This document shows positions 62,909 to 64,000 of a stretch of DNA of 64,000 bases, piece after piece. The stretch covers positions 115,494,375 to 115,558,374 of the forward strand of contig CM034546.1 in the NCBI GenBank assembly GCA_020055645.1, given 5' to 3'. Within the stretch, counting starts at the first letter, position 1; every line of letters starts with the position of its first letter. Origin of the DNA: Tomocerus qinae. Taxonomy: Eukaryota > Arthropoda > Collembola > Entomobryomorpha > Tomoceridae. The notes under the pieces are model-generated. The model made no database searches, was not told the origin of the DNA, and saw nothing but the letters and a program-made list of their open reading frames with translations. A program made the position numbers and the translations under genes.

Positions 62909-64000
62909 CTGTCAAACAAAAACAAAATATATTAATTATCCGAAACATTTGACCGATTTAGTTTCTTAAAAATATAAGTAAGGAAATTAAATTATCTCCT
63001 TAGGAAGTCGGTGACGAGAATAAATGTGGCCATTTTAAATTGCTCATAATATTATTATTAGATTCTTCGATTGCATGTTGGTTAGCCACACTCAAGTAGT
63101 ATCATTGTGAGCACCTGATAATTATTTATTGTCATAAGATGATACAATTTATTTTATCACAGTGGTGAATCTATGAATGGTAAAAATATAGATTGGTTTT
63201 TATGGTTTAGTGTTCTCCTACATGAAATAATACCCATACCTATAGTGAATTCAAAACTTTTTGTGATGTTAGATTCTTTTAACTAATGAATGCATCACAC
63301 CCAAATGACCCATGTCCATTGTCTATTACATTTATCCTCCTGGAAATGAAATCGATCACGAAGAGTAATTGATCGATGGGAAAGTATAAAATGCGGTGTG
63401 ACTTTCTTTTATTTAATTAGAATTAGTAAGGGATACGACCTTATATTCAAGTTTTGTTTAAAATTCTCTCTTTTTACGAAGGTGCTTTGATGCATTTTTG
63501 TCATAAAGTCGCATATGAATTGACGCTGCTATTGTTAATAGGAGACACAAAAGGGATGGCAGCAATATGTGAACTATATAAATTCATCTAGACACTTCTA
63601 GTAAAAATAGAACTAAAGAATTGTGTTTGAAATTCACAAGGACTTTAGTTGTTGGGTTGTTTTGTTACTTATAGGGACAAGTATATATGGATAACGGTGC
63701 AGCAAAGAGGGTTACCACTACAAGTCGTACTGTAAATATAAAGTTAATACGAGTAGTATATATTTTGGTATAAAGTACGTGTTCAGATTGCTTGAGAAGG
63801 CCTGTAGTATTGCATAGGAGTTAGGAGGACAGATAAATGTAATTGTAAAAAGCCCAGAAAAAACATGTCTAATTTTCTCATGGTTGTTGTTGGTTGTGAG
63901 TGTGGGTTGTGTGAAGAAATAATAATATAATAGGCGATGCAATGCAATGCTAAGCTCGCTTGCTCTGGTTTGCTTGCTACGGTTGTTTCTGCATGGTTCT
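62909..64000. other. Labial intron (partial), nothing else identified
   Basis: Searched on the minus strand for the labial hexapeptide and upstream coding sequence without success, so this is read as intron. A 74-codon frame at 63718-63942 is not supported. Confidence 0.5.

Noticed and set aside
63718-63942. 74-codon minus-strand frame considered as a labial 5' exon
   Set aside because: Lacks the labial hexapeptide and any Hox-like text, and has no donor in the right phase.

Overview
The window looks like nuclear DNA of a bilaterian animal, most likely an arthropod. It is A+T-rich with short GT-AG introns. It carries a labial/Hox1 homeobox split at homeodomain codons 44/45, an ApoD-type lipocalin, a basigin-like receptor and single-copy metazoan housekeeping genes. 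The species cannot be named from the sequence. Exon borders below were read by hand from frame, splice sites and family similarity.

Left part (1-11.4 kb): a six-exon DUS2 (tRNA dihydrouridine synthase) gene on +; a convergent three-exon cysteine-rich secreted protein on -; two members (A, B) of an unfamiliar secreted family marked by a W-x-P-G-E-L motif; and some loose exon-like fragments.

Middle (11,452-28,418): a 16,967-bp Polinton/Maverick with 187-bp identical terminal inverted repeats and a 6-bp target duplication (AATAAC). It holds protein-primed DNA polymerase B, packaging ATPase, integrase, adenovirus-type protease, major and minor capsid genes and several small genes. It is a fossil with roughly half a dozen breaks plus one 2.4-kb insertion inside the polymerase gene. 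One small gene (22,058-22,273) strongly resembles the PP1-binding/eIF2-alpha phosphatase-targeting domain of PPP1R15/GADD34. I regard it as the most interesting item in the window.

Right of the Polinton: a basigin-like two-Ig membrane protein (+); a convergent lipocalin (-); two more members (C, D) of the W-x-P-G-E-L family (-); and a complete seven-exon MFSD11/UNC93-like transporter (-). A roughly 7.4-kb gene-poor stretch follows, then NACA (-) head-to-head with an eleven-exon STARD3 (MENTAL plus START, +), a three-exon LRMDA-like leucine-rich-repeat gene (-), a 3.7-kb noncoding gap and the 3' part of labial (-), whose first exon(s) lie beyond the window.

The host genes do not form one pathway. 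The main local theme is the cluster of secreted or surface proteins (cysteine-rich protein, W-x-P-G-E-L family, basigin-like, lipocalin) into which the Polinton has landed.
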